Source: Emmonsiellopsis sp. PD_33
Taxonomy: Eukaryota > Ascomycota > Eurotiomycetes > Onygenales > Ajellomycetaceae
Assembly (NCBI GenBank): GCA_032988165.1
Contig: JANTQF010000590.1
Coordinates: forward strand, 1-10,978
DNA length: 10,978 nucleotides
Direction of reading: 5' to 3'
Notes under the pieces: model-generated
Seen by the model: only the letters and a program-made list of their open reading frames with translations
What the model was told of the DNA's origin: nothing
The model's database searches: none
Shown: one piece after another, positions 1 through 9,859 of the stretch
How positions within the stretch are numbered: the first letter of the stretch is position 1
Layout of the letters: each line of letters opens with the position of its first letter
Position numbers and translations under genes: made by a program

Positions 1-1789
1 GGTCATTCATGTACTTCTAGACACTAGTGTTTTATATGTAAAAACAGGTACCAGTTATTTTTTTTTCTGATTAGTCATTTTTTTCTGGGTGTATTTAGCG
101 AGATCCCGGGTGTATTTATCACACCCTGTTTTCCACATCCTTGCATCCATGGCATTAAACTATAAATTACAAAATCATGCTATTGCACCGAATAGGAAGC
201 CATTTTACTCATGAAAAGTAGGGGAAGGGACTGATTGAATGGCATGTGGGATTTCGAATAGCTTTTTTGCCATTTGACGAGAAAAAAGCGGTTACAACCG
301 AGGACATCATTAGGAAAATAGGTATGAATAACCCAACAGTGACAGTCCCCAGTCCAGATTGTCGTTTTTCAAATTCAAGCTCGTTCCAGTGGGACCTTAC
401 TAACTAATAAAAACGATGACTGATGCCCCGCTAACTAGATCCTCCCGGCAAGCAGCAGCGAACACGGCTCTTCTGCCATCCTCCAACTTTCTCGACGGTC
501 TGTCTGACGGCACAGAACCCGGTGGCCTTTCAGCCTCCACTGCCCACGGCGTTGACGGTTGCATCCGCGCCAGCCGCGACAATGCAGATGGCCGATAGGT
601 CACTGTCGACGTGCTTCGAAACCTTTGATGCTGGGGTTTTATCAAGGGCATTCCCTGCCCCCCGCCATCCGCATTTTCCCGAGTGAAATCGTGGCTCTGC
701 GACCACTGTCTTCTGTTGTTAAAGTCGCCCATGAACAAGTCTTCCGCCAACGAAAGAATAGAAACCAGGGTTGAAACCGGACAAGCAAGGAGCTGAGAAA
801 TCTAAGCCGACTTATTATTAAATTCCAAACCATCGAAGTCGACTGGGACAGGGTTACATTGGGTTTCTAAATATCTCCGATCTCGGTTGCCAGCCAATAG
901 ATTCGAATCTCCATGCGAATTGCCAGGACCAAGAGTTACATAGCCTAGCCAACTTATTACCTCCAGTCTCCAGAGTGCCGGCACAGGTCGACGGTGTTCG
1001 GCTTTGTGAAAACACCCGACCGTGATAGAAGGGTCCATACTCGACGGCGGCTACAAGTCGCGTGCACAACAAGGGGCTGTTGATGGCAAGCTTATTAGCG
1101 CCCAGCAAAGAACTCAGCTCTGTCTTGGCCATCTCCCGTCCTGTTGGGACAGAAAGAAGATATTCGAACTTCCAAGCCTTGGCCCTGGGGAAGTTATGGC
1201 AATCCTCATTGATCTCCAGACTCCAAGGCGGCACACACAACCGAGCTCCTCCAGCCCCAGACTTATTAAGCCATATAGCACCTCTTGGCTGCATTATTCG
1301 TCCGTCCCTTGTCCCTTGAGAGGATTTAGAGCCTTCGGAACCCGCCGCCACGTCGAATTAACCTGACACCATCCTTCTGCGCCGATCGTTTTTTGTAACT
1401 GGGGTCTCCCTCCCGTCAGTCCGTGACCATGCTTCCGGCTGTCAACTGGTGAGACCGTTCCCACCCTTGTTGAATTAGGCCCCGAGAAATAGATATCCGC
1501 CAAGCATTTTTACGTCGTGCTGTCTACTAAGTTGCCACCCTTTCACAACTCTAGCCTCAACCGCTGCAGTGTAACCTTCGAACACGAATTGGCAAGGAAG
1601 CGGAAGAACGGCGAGAGACGACGGGAGAATTTATAGCGAAGCCAGGTCAAAATCGCCATCCTACCCTCTCTGTAAAGGCCCGACAAGCGTCAGCTAAGCC
1701 TCGACCCCCCCTGTTCTTCCCCGATAAGAAGCGAAGTTGACCGTCCATTGACATCCTTTCTCTGCACAAAGACCTCGCATCTCCCTGGC
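1..1789. other. Non-coding upstream region, no supported gene
   Basis: This stretch holds open frames on both strands of up to about 165 codons (for example 854-1351 on the minus strand), but none shows a recognisable domain, a convincing exon pattern or family motifs, so none is called as a gene. Bases 1-400 are AT-richer and carry T-tracts; 400-1789 is of ordinary composition with normal CpG, unlike the retrotransposon further right. It probably contains the distal promoter of the transporter and perhaps the flank of an unseen neighbour. Scattered HGATAR motifs occur at about 593-598, 1023-1028 and 1722-1727. I found no tRNA or rRNA. Confidence 0.6.
87..118. repeat. Short direct repeat GGGTGTATTTA, two copies
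   Basis: The 11-mer GGGTGTATTTA occurs at 87-97 and again at 108-118, 21 bp apart. The core ACACCC follows in inverted orientation at about 122-127. It lies in T-rich, non-coding sequence. Function is unknown; it may be a protein-binding cluster or chance. Confidence 0.5.
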
Positions 1790-1842
1790 ATGGTCTCACC
1801 TTGCGCAGCCGATGTAACTTGATTATCTGCCGCTGAATGTGA
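1790..1842 (+). promoter_or_regulatory. Short upstream ORFs, including two start-stop pairs
   Basis: Three ATGs precede the main start. ATG at 1790 opens a 10-codon ORF that ends at TGA 1820-1822. ATG-TAA at 1812-1817 and ATG-TGA at 1837-1842 are start codons followed at once by stops. They could restrain translation of the transporter if the mRNA starts upstream of them. If transcription starts in the CT-rich tract after 1915 they are not transcribed and mean nothing. Confidence 0.25.
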
Positions 1843-1876
1843 AATTATCCGAGCTTGTGAGGGGGAGTTATCTGCC
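1823..1876 (-). promoter_or_regulatory. Paired GATA-factor sites (AreA-type) upstream of the transporter
   Basis: The 9-mer TTATCTGCC occurs twice in the same orientation, at 1823-1831 and 1868-1876, exactly 45 bp apart. Each contains, on the minus strand, AGATAA, a match to the HGATAR consensus of fungal nitrogen GATA factors such as AreA. A further forward CGATAA lies at 1722-1727. Paired sites within 200 bp of the start codon of an amino-acid permease fit nitrogen-catabolite control. That role is inferred; short motifs like this also occur by chance. Confidence 0.4.
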
Positions 1877-1883
1877 CTTCGTC

Positions 1884-1889
1884 CACGTG
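1884..1889. promoter_or_regulatory. CACGTG palindrome (bHLH-type site)
   Basis: CACGTG lies within the larger palindrome CCACGTGG (1883-1890), just after the second GATA-type site and before the TATA-like stretch. CACGTG is the core bound by bHLH factors such as the Cbf1 and Pho4 families. Binding here is not shown. Confidence 0.3.
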
Positions 1890-1904
1890 GTTGGGTTCGC
1901 CGTG

Positions 1905-1990
1905 CTTATATCTCGATCTGTTTCCTCGGTCGCGCTCTCTGGCCACCTCCACTTCCGTTTCCTCGTCATCCCATCTGCCCCTTTCGTATC
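1905..1990 (+). promoter_or_regulatory. TATA-like stretch and CT-rich tract, probable core promoter
   Basis: A TATA-like CTTATAT lies at 1905-1911 and is followed by a pyrimidine-rich tract to about 1988. In Aspergillus-type promoters CT-rich tracts often lie at or just upstream of the transcription start. This would put the start somewhere in the 1930s-1980s, leaving a short leader before the ATG at 2014. No ATG occurs between 1843 and 2013. The start site cannot be fixed from sequence alone. Confidence 0.35.
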
Positions 1991-2013
1991 GGTTTATTGG
2001 TTAATCAACAACC

Positions 2014-4115
2014 ATGTCCAACGACGACATCAAAAAGGTGGATGTCACCATGGCGGCATCGGACAATGAAAAGTCCGTTGCCCCCGCCCGCGTTTATGGC
2101 ATGGCAGCCCGAGCCGACCCCAGCGTCACCTTTGAAGAATTCCGCCACTGGGCTGAAATTGAGCGCGAAGAGGAACGCGAGGCCAATGAGCAATTTATAG
2201 CTGAACGGGGCCGCCGGACCTTCAGCAATGTCCTCAAAGGTCGCTTCTCTCACGGGATTCATCACGAGAAAAAGAAAAGGGAAGAGAGGGAAGCAGCCGA
2301 AGCCGCCCAGCGAGGAGAGTTGCAAGTCACCCAGAGTGACAGCAGTAGCAATCAACGTGAGCCCGCCGTGACCGAGGAGGAATGGAAGACGGCTAGTAGG
2401 GCCTTGAAGACCGCCAGCTGGGGCAGTCTTTTCTATCTGATCACGACTGATATTCTCGGATGGGAGGGTTCTGCGTATGTATTTCTGATCGGTGCACCTT
2501 TCTGTCCATATACTCTCGATTCTAATCTTAAGCCATCGGTGGTTTTAGTTTCGTGTTCTCGAGTGTAGGCTTCGGACCGGGAGTAGCCTTGTACGTCATT
2601 TTCGGTGCCTTCGCGAGTCTCAGCGGCTGGATCCTGTGGAGGGTTTACTTGGGATTGGACTCGGCACGGTACCCAATGGTGTCGTTTGGCGATACATATT
2701 TCCGAGTGTTCGGGATGAAAGCGCGTCACTTCATCAATGTAGCACAATCGCTACAGCAGTTCCTGACGGTTGCGGTGCTGATCTTGTCAAATGGTATCAA
2801 AATTGCGCAGTTGAGCAACAAGACAATCTGCTTCATTATCTGCATGCTTATCTTCATGATTGGCGGTATGCTCTTTGGAAGCATCCGTAGCTTGCAGCAC
2901 GTCGGGTGGTTCGCCAATGTATCTGTCTGGGTCAATATTACCAGCTTCATCATCATGTGGGTTCTTTGTCATGATATTACTTACCAAGCTAATGTCTGTC
3001 AACAGCATGGTCGCCAGTTCCAACTTTGGGATAGATTATGAGACTGTCACGTCATCAACACTGATCAAGGATATCGGGCCTGTTAGAACATTTGCAGGCC
3101 CGCCGCCAGACGAATTCCAGCAACAGGCGCCCGGATTCGCGGGTCAATTCAATGGTATCAATCAGATGGTTTGTAAGTATCGGAATCCCCAACTTTGTGC
3201 CCTTGCCAATTCCTGTCGTTGAGCTGTGTTAACATCCAAGCAAATATAGACAGTTATGGTGGTGCAATTTTGTTCGTTGCTTTCATGGCGGAGATGCGGC
3301 ACCCATGGGATTTCTGGAAGGCCCTTCTCTGTGCCCAGACCTTCATCTGCCTCGTTTATCTCTTCTTCGGATGTTTCGTACGTTAACCATATCTCTTTGG
3401 ACCCCTGGATTTTTTCGGACTAATTGCGTCCAGGTTTATGGTCATCTCGGTCAATACTCAGTATCGAATCTCAAAAATGTCATTCAACCCCATGGACTGC
3501 AAATGGCGTGCAATGTTTTGGGTCTCATAACCGCATCGATCGCATGCTGTACGTGTCCTTTCTTTCTTGGATGTTTGTTCCGGACGTATTGTGTTGACCC
3601 TTCTGGCAGTGTTGTACTTCAATATCGGCATGAAGACGGTTTACGTCGAGGTCTTTGAATCGGCCTTTGGCTTCCCCCAGATCACGACAAAGAAGGGCCG
3701 CATAATGTGGTATATTCTCGGCCCTATTTATTGGATCATCGCTTTTCTCGTGGCCGCAGCTGTGCCCAACTTGAACGGAATTTCCGGTCTTGTCGGCGCT
3801 TTGCTCATCCTTAACTTCACTTACACCTTTCCTGCATTTCTGTATGTTGGGTACCGGTGCCAGGTTGATGCTGCACTGCCTGGAGAAGGATTCGATCCTA
3901 CCACCGGTGTTACGACGAGACTCGATGGGGGATGGAAGCGATGGGTGCGGGGTTTCATGAAGAGCTGGCCTATCAATACCCTCAATGTCTTCTATGGTCT
4001 CGGGGGCTTAGTGTGCTCGGGAATGGGCGCCTGGGCTGCTATTGAGGGACTTATCGCCATCTTTGGGCCGGGCGGAACTGTTGCTACCTCGTTTGGGTGT
4101 GCAGCACCGGTCTAG
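2014..4115 (+). CDS. Amino-acid transporter, AAAP/Aa_trans family, six exons, 594 aa
   Basis: Exons 2014-2474, 2549-2956, 3006-3172, 3250-3377, 3434-3548 and 3610-4115 sum to 1,785 nt (594 codons plus TAG) and stay in frame at every junction. The likely role is proton-coupled amino-acid transport across the plasma or vacuolar membrane. Residues 1-130 are hydrophilic and highly charged (Glu/Lys/Arg-rich at 41-60 and 85-100), a probable cytosolic tail. About eleven hydrophobic segments follow, near residues 137-150, 161-188, 214-236, 246-264, 273-293, 346-361, 370-390, 410-432, 459-480, 484-508 and 549-579. Stretches familiar from fungal homologues include FYLITTDILG, SGWILWRV, MRHPWDFWK, VYVEVF and DGGWKRWVRG. 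The ATG at 2014 sits in a good context (CAACC before it) and precedes the charged tail. Where homologues I recall read LGP...AP in the first membrane segment, this protein has LGW...SA. The substrate is not predictable. Confidence 0.88.
2475..3609 (+). other. Five introns of the transporter gene
   Basis: Introns are 2475-2548 (74 nt, GTATGT, branch CTAAT near 2522), 2957-3005 (49 nt, GTGGGT, branch CTAAT near 2989), 3173-3249 (77 nt, GTAAGT, branch TTAAC near 3229), 3378-3433 (56 nt, GTACGT, branch CTAAT near 3419) and 3549-3609 (61 nt, GTACGT, branch TTGAC near 3593). All end in AG. Each was placed by canonical ends, phase and continuity with the family's protein pattern. The second, with the weaker donor GTGGGT, is the least certain, although its removal restores a continuous membrane segment. 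Confidence 0.82.
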
Positions 4116-4528
4116 GCCATCAAGCGTCAGGGGCAGGAGTTTGCCGTACGACCGTCTATTACATGGCGTGCCTGTTAGTTGTAACTGCACCTTTTCCTTT
4201 GCGGGTGTTTCCTGGAGTGAGTGTGTATAGCGATTGAGGGGGGTAGAGTGAAGAAGTTGTCAAGTCTATTCTAAGTTGATGGGATCTGGAGTCTTTATGA
4301 CTGTCAGATTTCGGGCAGGGCGTATTATGAGTCAGAGGCAGGTCCAGGGATTAGCTAGTTATTTAGTTCGTAATCACCATCCCGCTCAAGAGAAACACTA
4401 GAAGCCCCGGCTTTCGATGTCGAATGCCCACACTCCTCGATTACCTCGACAATGAGTTCGGAGCCCCACTAATAATGCTCCCTACCCTGTATTCCTGACG
4501 TGTACCCAGCGGATTTGGGTGAAGGTAC
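4116..4528. other. 3' flank of the transporter, no gene seen
   Basis: This stretch probably carries the 3' UTR and polyadenylation region, but no AATAAA signal is obvious and no coding sequence is recognisable. It retains normal CpG (for example at about 4498 and 4511) up to within 20 bp of the LTR, so the mutational damage of the element does not visibly spread into it. Confidence 0.6.
4525..4528. repeat. Target-site duplication GTAC, left copy
   Basis: GTAC directly precedes the left LTR and recurs directly after the right LTR at 10751-10754. A short duplication next to TG...CA-type LTR ends is what integrase leaves behind. Four bases is short, so chance identity is possible, but the boundaries were set independently by LTR alignment. 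Confidence 0.7.
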
Positions 4529-4813
4529 TGACAGCTAGGATGACGACCTAGCAATAGATCCACTGCAGAACCACCCTGGTTCCTCTACAGCTGGGCTCCA
4601 ATGCTGGGATCACTATAGTAGCTATCACAGAAGAACAAAACACTCAGCTGATTATCTCTGAAATTAACTAGAATGATGATGATGATGCTAGAAGCTAGGG
4701 GATTTTTCACTCTTAAGTAGGCTCTGGGTCAGCAACCTCACTTATCCTCCACAGCTAGAGGTTGATGAAATCAAATGGTCAACAACTGACCCTGCCATGT
4801 GACCTCATCCATA
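4529..4813 (-). repeat. 3' LTR (left), 285 bp
   Basis: Aligned without gaps to 10466-10750 at a constant offset of 5,937. By hand count about 51 of 285 positions differ, all C/T or G/A. In element sense it now begins TA where the other copy begins TG, so one terminal base has mutated, and it ends in CA. It contains a short GAT run near 4673-4687 and one surviving CpG at 4544-4545. Confidence 0.93.
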
Positions 4814-4828
4814 TCTGCCCCCCCTTTT
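4814..4828 (-). other. Polypurine tract next to the 3' LTR
   Basis: On the minus strand this reads AAAAGGGGGGGCAGA and abuts the LTR boundary, the position of the plus-strand primer in LTR elements. Its location fixes the element's orientation as minus. Confidence 0.8.
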
Positions 4829-4960
4829 GATAGCAGCAACCTTGCCATGAACACACAAAAAAAAAAAAAAGAAAAAAAACAATCAGAAGAAAGACAACAA
4901 GAGCACATCCTTGTAAAACACACCCTCATAATCATCTAAAAAGCAAGAAAGGACTCCTCT
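4829..4960 (-). other. 3' untranslated stretch of the retrotransposon
   Basis: This lies between the final gag-pol stop and the polypurine tract. On the plus strand it includes an A-rich run at about 4856-4879, a T-rich tract in element sense, as is common upstream of polypurine tracts. No coding sequence is seen. Confidence 0.6.
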
Positions 4961-6310
4961 TTACTCTCTGTTCTCAGTCTCCATGCCCATCTTCATTTTC
5001 TTGATCATTTTAGGAGTACCTTGCACTGAGTAACTCATATATTGCATGGTAGTATATAAAGGTACATTCAGGCACTTAATGTCATTAATACTCCATTGCT
5101 TCCTCATCATTCTTAACCTTTTATCAGAGTCAAAATCTACTGGATACAGCATGCCTAATATCTTATAAGGGTAGGCTCTCTAGAACTCTTCCACCCATCT
5201 CAAGGTCTTAACTATCTGTTTATCTGCCTGTTTGTGAAAGAAGAGAATACTATTTAACTATGTTATTTACTCTGCAGTGATAATTCCTTCTATGTAATAT
5301 GAGTAGCTATTAACCTTTAGGCTTAGATATCCATTCATTCTTATCTTTAGAATTCTCCCTACAGCCAGGCCTTCCAACTTTACTTGATAAACCTTAAGTC
5401 TATTACTACCTATATTATACTTCACCATTAATTTGATCATCTTACTTGCTATTCTACAACACTTTGTAGTGCATGATAAGATCTGCTGACTGTTACTCTT
5501 ATTCTTTATCTCTTACTTATAGGCTGATTATTGTAGTATTAATCCTCAAGCAAACTTAAGTTCTATTTTGAATGCATTATTATCTAAGTCTTGCCTATAA
5601 ATAGTTATATCAGTAGGAGGGTTACTAGCTTATGCATATAGATTAGCATACTTCTTATAGTCTTTCTCTATCACTGTAATATGATGGCTTCCAGATGGGA
5701 GGCTGATATTCAAACTAACAGTTAGTAGGAATTAGGTCATATTTATTACTGAGAGTTAGGAACTTTTCAGCTCTGAGGTGTCTCCTGTCATCATATTATA
5801 GAATAGCTACTTTAGTGCCTGGCTGTCTAGAAGGCTGTTAATTTCTACTATTAATAAAGTGAACTTCTAAAGGCTATTATGAAAGCTCTTATTATCTAGT
5901 ATTTTACTATCATTCATCTGATCTTAACTGTTTATATTCACATCATTATTCTCTTACTACTGATAGGCACTTTGCTGGTTCATTTTAATCTTTAATACAT
6001 TATTACTGTGTTGATGAGGGAAGAAGGTTTTGTGATGATAAAGATGAAGTAATAGAGTAAGTACTAAGTGAGGTTAAGATTGATTATATTATATTGTGTT
6101 GATTATATTATCTTAGTTGTTTAGTCAATTTTTCTCTACCTGTTCTGCTTTTCACCTGAAATCATAACTACTGTACTCTTTATAAATACATGGCTATTCT
6201 ATAATATATTAATATTTCTTTGCTCTTTTCTTTTGTAGTGCTTACAATAAGATTACTCAGCTGCCTAGAACTCCTACTTACACTATTACTTACTTATTAT
6301 ATTTCTTCAT
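4961..6310 (-). pseudogene. Unidentified stretch after the integrase, same frame
   Basis: About 430 codons follow the GPY/F-like region. I recognise no domain. Stretches free of stops occur at about 5460-5270 and at 5152-4961, the latter ending in a Lys/Met/Glu-rich tail (MIKKMKMGMETENRE). The middle (about 6250-5500) has stops at a rate close to AT-rich random sequence, so it may not have been coding. No strong membrane segment suggests an envelope protein. It could be an integrase tail, a chromodomain too decayed to see, or a third ORF. Confidence 0.4.
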
Positions 6311-6439
6311 CAGTTTTGTGCCTGGAAACCTCTCCAGCCACTCATAATACCTGATAATATGATTAATATGATATTTCTTTGAAGACCTATCCTCATAAAA
6401 CTTCTTAATGTATATTACTTTGCTGTTTTGTAAAATATA

Positions 6440-7400
6440 GGTAATTATCTTTAGATCTTTCTACTATAATCTTAACTTCATTCTGATCTACTTATTCTTC
6501 ATATGATCTCTAATTAAAACCAGATCTTCCTCCTTTAAGCCTTTATTGTGTTCATCCTCCAGGTAACTCTCTTGCTGTTGAATTTTGAGATGACAGTTCT
6601 ATACTACTATACTTATTGTGAGGTTATAGTTCTCCTTCATCCTGCTAATTTACAGCCTGATACCCTCTTGTGATGGGAGGTATACTAGATTCTCTATGTT
6701 CTCCATCTGAATGATATTCTTGATGTGCTATCAATCAATCTGTACCTGAGGAATATACCCTAATATTAATACTACTAGTTGATAACCATGTAATTTGAGT
6801 AATCTAATATTAATTGTTAATAGAGCCTCCCTTGCATCCTATGACCATCTTGTTAGGTGACTATGCTACATAATGTTTCTGATAATATATATTTTGATCA
6901 ATTAGACTGACCTCTTATTCATACCAATCAATGCAGAGTGTGATATTAGTGCTAATATATGCTTCATCTCTTTCTCTTCTAGTAGTACTACTATCTGATT
7001 CCCTATGAAATGTATTCTATTATCTGTATAAAGAATAATTGGCCATCTAAAGGTCAGCATAAATTGCCAAAGAAAATCTATAATTACTTCTTTAGTAGCA
7101 TTGATGTATGGTGTTGATCATATGAATCTCATAAAATACTCTACTATAACTAGAATGTACTGTAATCTGTCTTCTACTATAAATCTTATTGGGTCTAAGA
7201 AGTTCATACTCATTAAATTTATTAATTGAAATGTTTGTATCCTTCCTACCCCTCTCTTTCTTGATTTATAACTAATAAACTGACATACCTGATATATTAT
7301 ATAGTGCACCTCCACATTTCTTATTCTTATCAGCTAGTATGCCTCCCTTATCAGCTGAGATAAAGTTAGTACACCTGTATAGTATCTCATGTTATCATGG
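6440..7400 (-). pseudogene. Integrase domain remnant, D,D(35)E core damaged
   Basis: A degraded HHCC zinc-binding segment (about 7400-7280, ending VCQFISYKSRKRG) precedes the core. The first catalytic Asp, in a MDFLGPI-type motif, is now Asn (codon 7204-7202). The second survives in LYTDN (7024-7022). Exactly 35 residues later, the Glu of the N-E-R-S-V motif reads Lys (6916-6914). The segment at about 6540-6440 (EEDLVLIRD, then KLRL and KDLKIITYIL) resembles the C-terminal GPY/F-type fold of Gypsy integrases. Stops occur at 7120-7118, 6904-6902 and elsewhere. Confidence 0.9.
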
Positions 7401-7739
7401 AAAGCTCACAACATGTTAACTACCTTCTTCTCTACTATATAAGGTACTCATCTTCTGTTGTTTTCCTGATACATTAATAACTCTCTTATTGTATCCCTAA
7501 GTGCATATCTCCCCATCTTTTGAATCACCACTCACTGAATAGGTTTAGAAATATCTTGCAGTGAGTCACCCTCTAACACTTCCACTACATACATGTATAA
7601 TTTTGAATTTCAGTACTTATTATATTAGATGATAGTTGGTAGATAGTATTTCATGACTACCATTATAAGGTTCTTTCTATTCTGACTCCTATATTTCACT
7701 ATATGAGTTGTAATCTGACTGAGATCATTCACTATTCCT

Positions 7740-8010
7740 ATGATTCTATTTATATTTAGATAATGATAGATGTCATAGTCATACTTCCCCAGCCTTGCCA
7801 TTCAGTTTAGAATTCACACATTTTCAGAGCTCTTACTTAGCACTGCCCTTAAAGCATCATTATCAGTATACAGATGAACTCAGTGCAGTGACCCCAGTAC
7901 TAGCTACCTAATCTCTACTAGTACTCATATTATTGCTAGGACCTTCTGCTCATTGCTGTGGTACCTTATTTCTACATCTGAGAATTTAAATAATATTTAT
8001 TGGATAATTT
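7740..8010 (-). pseudogene. RNase H domain remnant
   Basis: The frame reads EIRYHSNEQKVLAII, then VHLYTDNDALRAVLSKSSEN, then MARLGKYDYDIYHY. This matches the Gypsy RNase H order (a Y...E.E.LA helix, the TD active-site strand, and the W...L..YDF strand). The TD aspartate (codon 7864-7862) is retained. Several stops interrupt the domain. Confidence 0.8.
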
Positions 8011-8479
8011 GCAATGTATGATAGTTTACTGATGTCAACTAGTCTACTGACTAACTATCATTAATTTAGAATAAGATTCTTTCTGATCTAATCTTAAATA
8101 CATCTATGACTAGGTAGTATGTTAATTCTAGGTTCACTGACCTGTAGACATTGTTGACTATGACATTCTTGATGAAGTTGAATTCCTCTTACTATCTCTC
8201 TATCTATATTTACTCCTTCTCCATCTAAGTCTACCTAACTATCTTTACTTTCAGTTGGCTGGTTCTGAGCACTTTAAGTAGATCCTTATCACATTTCTCT
8301 ATATCCAATTTGATTGTTTTGAGCTTTAAGGGCAGTGTCTCTTTCTAATGCAGGTAGGCTTCCTTCATTATCATGATGTAATCTGACCTCTCTAGTATAA
8401 AATTTTGAAGAAATAATGTTAATCATATGAACTTATCTAACTTCTTTCTATTCATTAGGGTTAACCAGTTAGCTATAAT

Positions 8480-9225
8480 GTTCTAATACTTTATTGCCAG
8501 CCTTATACTATCTGCCCCTCCTGTGAAACCTAATATATCAATTGATTCCATAAATACTGCTGACTTCTTCAGGTTGAGGTATATTGATTTAAACTGCACT
8601 CTAGAGAAATATATCTCATGTAAGAATATGAATATTACATTAAATGTCACTGCTGCTACTGAGTAATTATTCATGAATGATGAGAATACTACTTCATTCT
8701 GATTTCCTATAGCTGTTGAGAACTTCTCTGCTTTACTATTCTTTAAGATGGGTCTAAAGATCAAGTCTGTAAACTGCAAATACATATAAGGGGCACTTGT
8801 CAGCTCTTAGCTCATTCTGGCATATATATACTGATCAACCAGTAATATTATTCCAGCCTTATACTTATTCTCAGTCTGAATTGGCACCCCCTAATATCCA
8901 TTCAACACATTAAATGCTAAGAATATGCAAAACTTCTTCTTAAAAAGTATGTCTAATGTGACATTAATATGATGCATAGGGTAGAGTGATTTTCTCATAT
9001 TTGCATTCAAAAGCTTAAAGTTGTTGATGATTCTGAGGTCTATCAACCCCTTCTTTTTGAGTAGGAAATATATTGCTGCCCCCTAATCACTTGACATGTA
9101 GATAAGTATTCCTGCTGCCTCTAGTTGGAGAAATACTTTTATCATAAATTTCTATTCCCTTGTCATGTATTAAGGCATTGATCACTTGACTGGCCTGGTA
9201 TCCCTAATAAGATTTATAGAATGTT
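8480..9225 (-). pseudogene. Reverse transcriptase domain remnant, catalytic residues lost
   Basis: The run HSINLIRDTRPVK precedes the domain, then the fingers segment AAIYFLLKKKGLIDLRI, then the palm. The first catalytic Asp, expected in the LDV..GYWG-type segment, is now Asn (codon 8911-8909), and the adjoining Trp is a stop (8893-8891). The MDD signature reads M-N-N at 8674-8666, so both remaining catalytic aspartates are Asn. GAC/GAT to AAC/AAT is a G-to-A change. The longest uninterrupted run is 8785-8483, which ends near the LGFTGG and GIRP-type thumb region. Confidence 0.9.
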
Positions 9226-9859
9226 TGACTAAGTCTGTTGCTCTGATCTCTACTAACTCTATAATGAAACAGTCTCTCTATATGTATAATAATTGTCTTG
9301 TCTTCCTCTACTACTCCTTTATTTCTATCATACCACTTATTATTATTCTACTTTCCTGAAACCACTCATCCACTTTCTTCTAGCTTGTCTTAGACAGTTT
9401 CCTCCACTTTAGTCATCTCCTCATTAAGAATGATCTCCCTACTTTTAAACTTAATAGTAAATGTGCCTTCCTTCTGCACTCCTGCACCTTATTTACTTAA
9501 CTTATTACTATTACTATCTTCCCACTCCAGACAGCCCCCTCAGTATCTATAGTCTCTCTCTATGGATGGTAATCTCCTCAGTTTCTCCTTCATCTCACCC
9601 ACACAGCTGTTTCCTTCACTCTAGGTATATGCAATGGATCCTCTATTAGCTGAAGGCAAAATGGGTAAGATCACCTTATATTTACCTGTACTTTATAGAT
9701 CATACTGGTCTGCTGCCTTCCTAGACCCCTCTGAGCTATTAGAATAAGACAACTCAGAGGTGCTCTTTTTCTGCCTCCTCCTCATTGTCCTCTCTTAATG
9801 GGCTCTGACTTGCCCTGCTTTAATACTACTACTTGCTTTATAGCTGACACTTTTCAGGT

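Noticed and set aside
400..750. 116-codon minus-strand open frame overlapping plus-strand frames
   Set aside because: No family resemblance, no regulatory context and composition-like residues; treated as non-coding.
899..910. Perfect palindrome AGATTCGAATCT resembling a tRNA T-loop
   Set aside because: No acceptor, D or anticodon stem can be fitted around it, so it is not a tRNA gene.
854..1351. 165-codon minus-strand open frame
   Set aside because: No recognisable domain, and overlapping open frames exist on both strands in this GC-moderate region. Nothing sets it apart from chance.
1839..2069. 76-codon plus-strand frame overlapping the transporter start
   Set aside because: It begins at GTG, not ATG, and runs into exon 1 in another frame. 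The only ATG there (1837) is followed at once by TGA.
4673..4687. GAT microsatellite in the LTR
   Set aside because: Only about five units, present in both LTRs as part of the LTR sequence; not a separate feature.
9461..9649. 62-codon plus-strand frame inside the element
   Set aside because: It lies antisense to the gag-pol frame and is Leu/Ser/Pro/Tyr-rich, as expected from the CT-rich antisense strand.
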